In this document: in pieces, positions 63,152 through 64,000 of the stretch
How positions within the stretch are numbered: position 1 is the stretch's first letter
Layout of the letters: every line of letters starts with the position of its first letter
Origin: Luteibacter sp. UNCMF331Sha3.1
GTDB taxonomy: Bacteria; Pseudomonadota; Gammaproteobacteria; Xanthomonadales; Rhodanobacteraceae
Direction of reading: 5' to 3'
Assembly (NCBI RefSeq): GCF_900109915.1
Contig: NZ_FOBU01000004.1
Span: 99,891-163,890, forward strand
Length of the DNA: 64,000 nt
Translations under genes and position numbers: made by a program
The notes under the pieces: generated by a model
Seen by the model: only the letters and a program-made list of their open reading frames with translations
What the model was told of the DNA's origin: nothing
Database searches by the model: none

Positions 63152-63501
63152 GTGGCCTCCTTGTCGCCGCTGGGATAGATGCCGCAGGGATCCGCCTTGC
63201 AGGGCTGGGCGTTGAGTTGCATGGCCACCAGCTTCCGATCCTTGCCGAAGTAGAGGATGTCGAGCGGGATGAGCGTGTTCTTCATCCAGAACGCGCGCGG
63301 TTGGCTGTCCGGAAAGATGAAGAGCATGCTGTGATCGGCCGCGAGTGCGGTCCGGTCCATCAATCCGTGCTCGCGCTGGGCGTCGCTGACGGCCAGTTCG
63401 GTGGTGAAACGATGGCCGTGCAGCATGACCGAAGGCGCGGTCGCGCCGGACGCACCGAGCGGGGCAAGAAAGAGGGCCGCGAGCATCGCTCTCATATGCA
63501 T
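63055..63501 (-). CDS. DUF192 family secreted protein (148 aa)
   Basis: Signal peptide (about 1-22), then the DUF192 domain: FTTELAVSDAQREHGLMDRTAL, MLFIFPDSQPRAFWMKNTLIPLDILYFG in two stretches, and VLEVAAGTSGRIGLRLGDEL. Periplasmic; function unknown. AAGGTG lies before the ATG at 63501, with two further in-frame ATGs just downstream. Its upstream region abuts the rRNA promoter region on the other strand. Confidence 0.88.
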   Translation of the reverse strand: MHMRAMLAALFLAPLGASGATAPSVMLHGHRFTTELAVSDAQREHGLMDRTALAADHSMLFIFPDSQPRAFWMKNTLIPLDILYFGKDRKLVAMQLNAQPCKADPCGIYPSGDKEATYVLEVAAGTSGRIGLRLGDELSIEGETGTAR

Positions 63502-63579
63502 CGAAAGACACCTTATTAGTGTGAGGAGAAGCGCGCAGTCTACCGCGCGACTTTTTTTCAAAAAGATGTCGAAAACCCC

Positions 63580-63608
63580 TTCACAGAGCTGCGGCACGGC
63601 CCTATACT
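63580..63608 (+). promoter_or_regulatory. rrn promoter, upstream copy
   Basis: TTCACA (63580-63585), 17-bp spacer, TATACT (63603-63608). Near-consensus, about 340 bp before the 16S gene. Confidence 0.7.
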
Positions 63609-63691
63609 TTCCTTCTGGTCGCGACGAAAGTCACCCACGCGACAGTTCCTCGGCTCCACCAACCACCTCGAAAAAAAGCTTCACGAGGGTG

Positions 63692-63719
63692 TTGACGGAA
63701 ACGAAAAACGATATAGAAT
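63692..63719 (+). promoter_or_regulatory. rrn promoter, downstream copy
   Basis: TTGACG (63692-63697), 16-bp spacer, TAGAAT (63714-63719), followed by the GC-rich discriminator GGGCGGCTC expected of a stringently controlled promoter. Upstream is A-rich (A7 at 63671), compatible with an UP element. Confidence 0.75.
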
Positions 63720-63779
63720 GGGCGGCTCACCTCGGGACGAAATGTTCAGAGGGCATCAACGAAAGATGATGCAAGTGAT

Positions 63780-63791
63780 TGATCTTTGACA
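63780..63791 (+). promoter_or_regulatory. boxA antitermination element of the rRNA leader
   Basis: TGATCTTTGACA resembles boxA (TGCTCTTTAACA). It lies about 60 bp after the downstream promoter and 155 bp before the 16S 5' end, and is followed by a leader with several short repeats up to about 63944. Confidence 0.7.
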
Positions 63792-63944
63792 GTGTGCGCA
63801 GGTGAATTGTGTGGACGCCTTGCGGTGGATTGACGATGTCAACCAAATGCAAGTGTCCCACTAGAAAGAAGTCAGCAATGAGTTTTTTCTTGTTGGGGTT
63901 AAGCACTTCAGAAAGATAGATCATCCTTTGGATGGTCGAAAACT

Positions 63945-64000
63945 TAAGTGAAGAGTTTGATCCTGGCTCAGATTGAACGCTGGCGGCATGCTTAACACAT
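63945..64000 (+). rRNA. rrs: 16S ribosomal RNA, 5' end (runs off the right edge)
   Basis: The universal 16S start GAAGAGTTTGATCCTGGCTC is present, followed by the gammaproteobacterial ATTGAACGCTGGCGGC. The continuation GGCATGCTTAACACAT is typical of Rhodanobacteraceae and differs from the GGCAGGCCTAACACAT I associate with Xanthomonas. The mature 5' end is placed at 63945 by alignment with E. coli. Confidence 0.96.

Noticed and set aside
1..64000. tRNA genes, CRISPR arrays, insertion sequences, prophage or integrase genes
   Set aside because: Looked for cloverleaf T-loop motifs, regularly spaced direct repeats and transposase or phage proteins; none could be supported.

Overview
The window is GC-rich chromosomal DNA from a gammaproteobacterium of the order Lysobacterales (Xanthomonadales), most likely family Rhodanobacteraceae (Luteibacter/Dyella-like). 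This is inferred from the 16S rRNA 5' end at the right edge, from gene neighbourhoods typical of this order (prmA / zinc-ribbon DUF3426 gene / fis / purH; rpoZ-spoT-ridA-recG; tetR // pcm-tolC; hemL-thiE // rubredoxin), and from the protein sequences. Almost all of it is core housekeeping sequence. I see no prophage, insertion sequence, CRISPR array, tRNA, plasmid gene or integrase.

Left part (1-13.9 kb): the 5' end of uvrD, a DUF3185 membrane peptide, a gene-free interval with a probable structured RNA, an orphan c-type cytochrome, polA with divergent DUF2782, a GST, a LysR regulator divergent from a YfeH-type transporter, purH, fis, a zinc-ribbon membrane protein, prmA and mlaA. Next (14-30 kb): rpoZ, spoT, ridA, recG, an ELM1-family protein, a RutE-like nitroreductase, YceI, and a cell-surface locus made of an OmpR-type regulator, a hybrid histidine kinase, a trimeric autotransporter adhesin and a secreted subtilisin-like protease.

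Middle (29-39 kb): an LPS/envelope block with a GT4 glycosyltransferase, an O-antigen-ligase-like protein, a GT2 glycosyltransferase, a VirK/YbjX protein, an LpxL-type acyltransferase and waaA. A methyltransferase and the divergent tetR // pcm-tolC unit follow. Then come a ferritin-like protein, DUF2333, soluble pyrophosphatase, an S9 peptidase, a membrane H+-pyrophosphatase, two RcnB-family proteins, a CodA-type deaminase, a radical SAM protein paired with a DUF4130-UdgX fusion, a PPi-type phosphofructokinase, adk, mpl, a Lon-N protein and an SDR.

Right part (57-64 kb): a sigma-54 enhancer-binding protein facing a probable sigma-54-dependent small RNA, an argD-like aminotransferase, hemL, thiE, rubredoxin, DUF192, and the promoters, leader and first bases of a 16S rRNA gene.

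The most novel-looking items are the small RNA on the minus strand at about 58553-58661, which has a textbook -24/-12 promoter and three helically phased upstream half-sites beside an enhancer-binding protein gene; a second structured non-coding transcript at about 826-1000 (minus strand); and a family of intergenic palindromic repeats scattered behind stop codons. The radical SAM / UdgX pair is a known but poorly understood DNA repair or modification module. Pyrophosphate handling is also concentrated here: soluble PPase, H+-PPase and PPi-PFK lie within about 12 kb.
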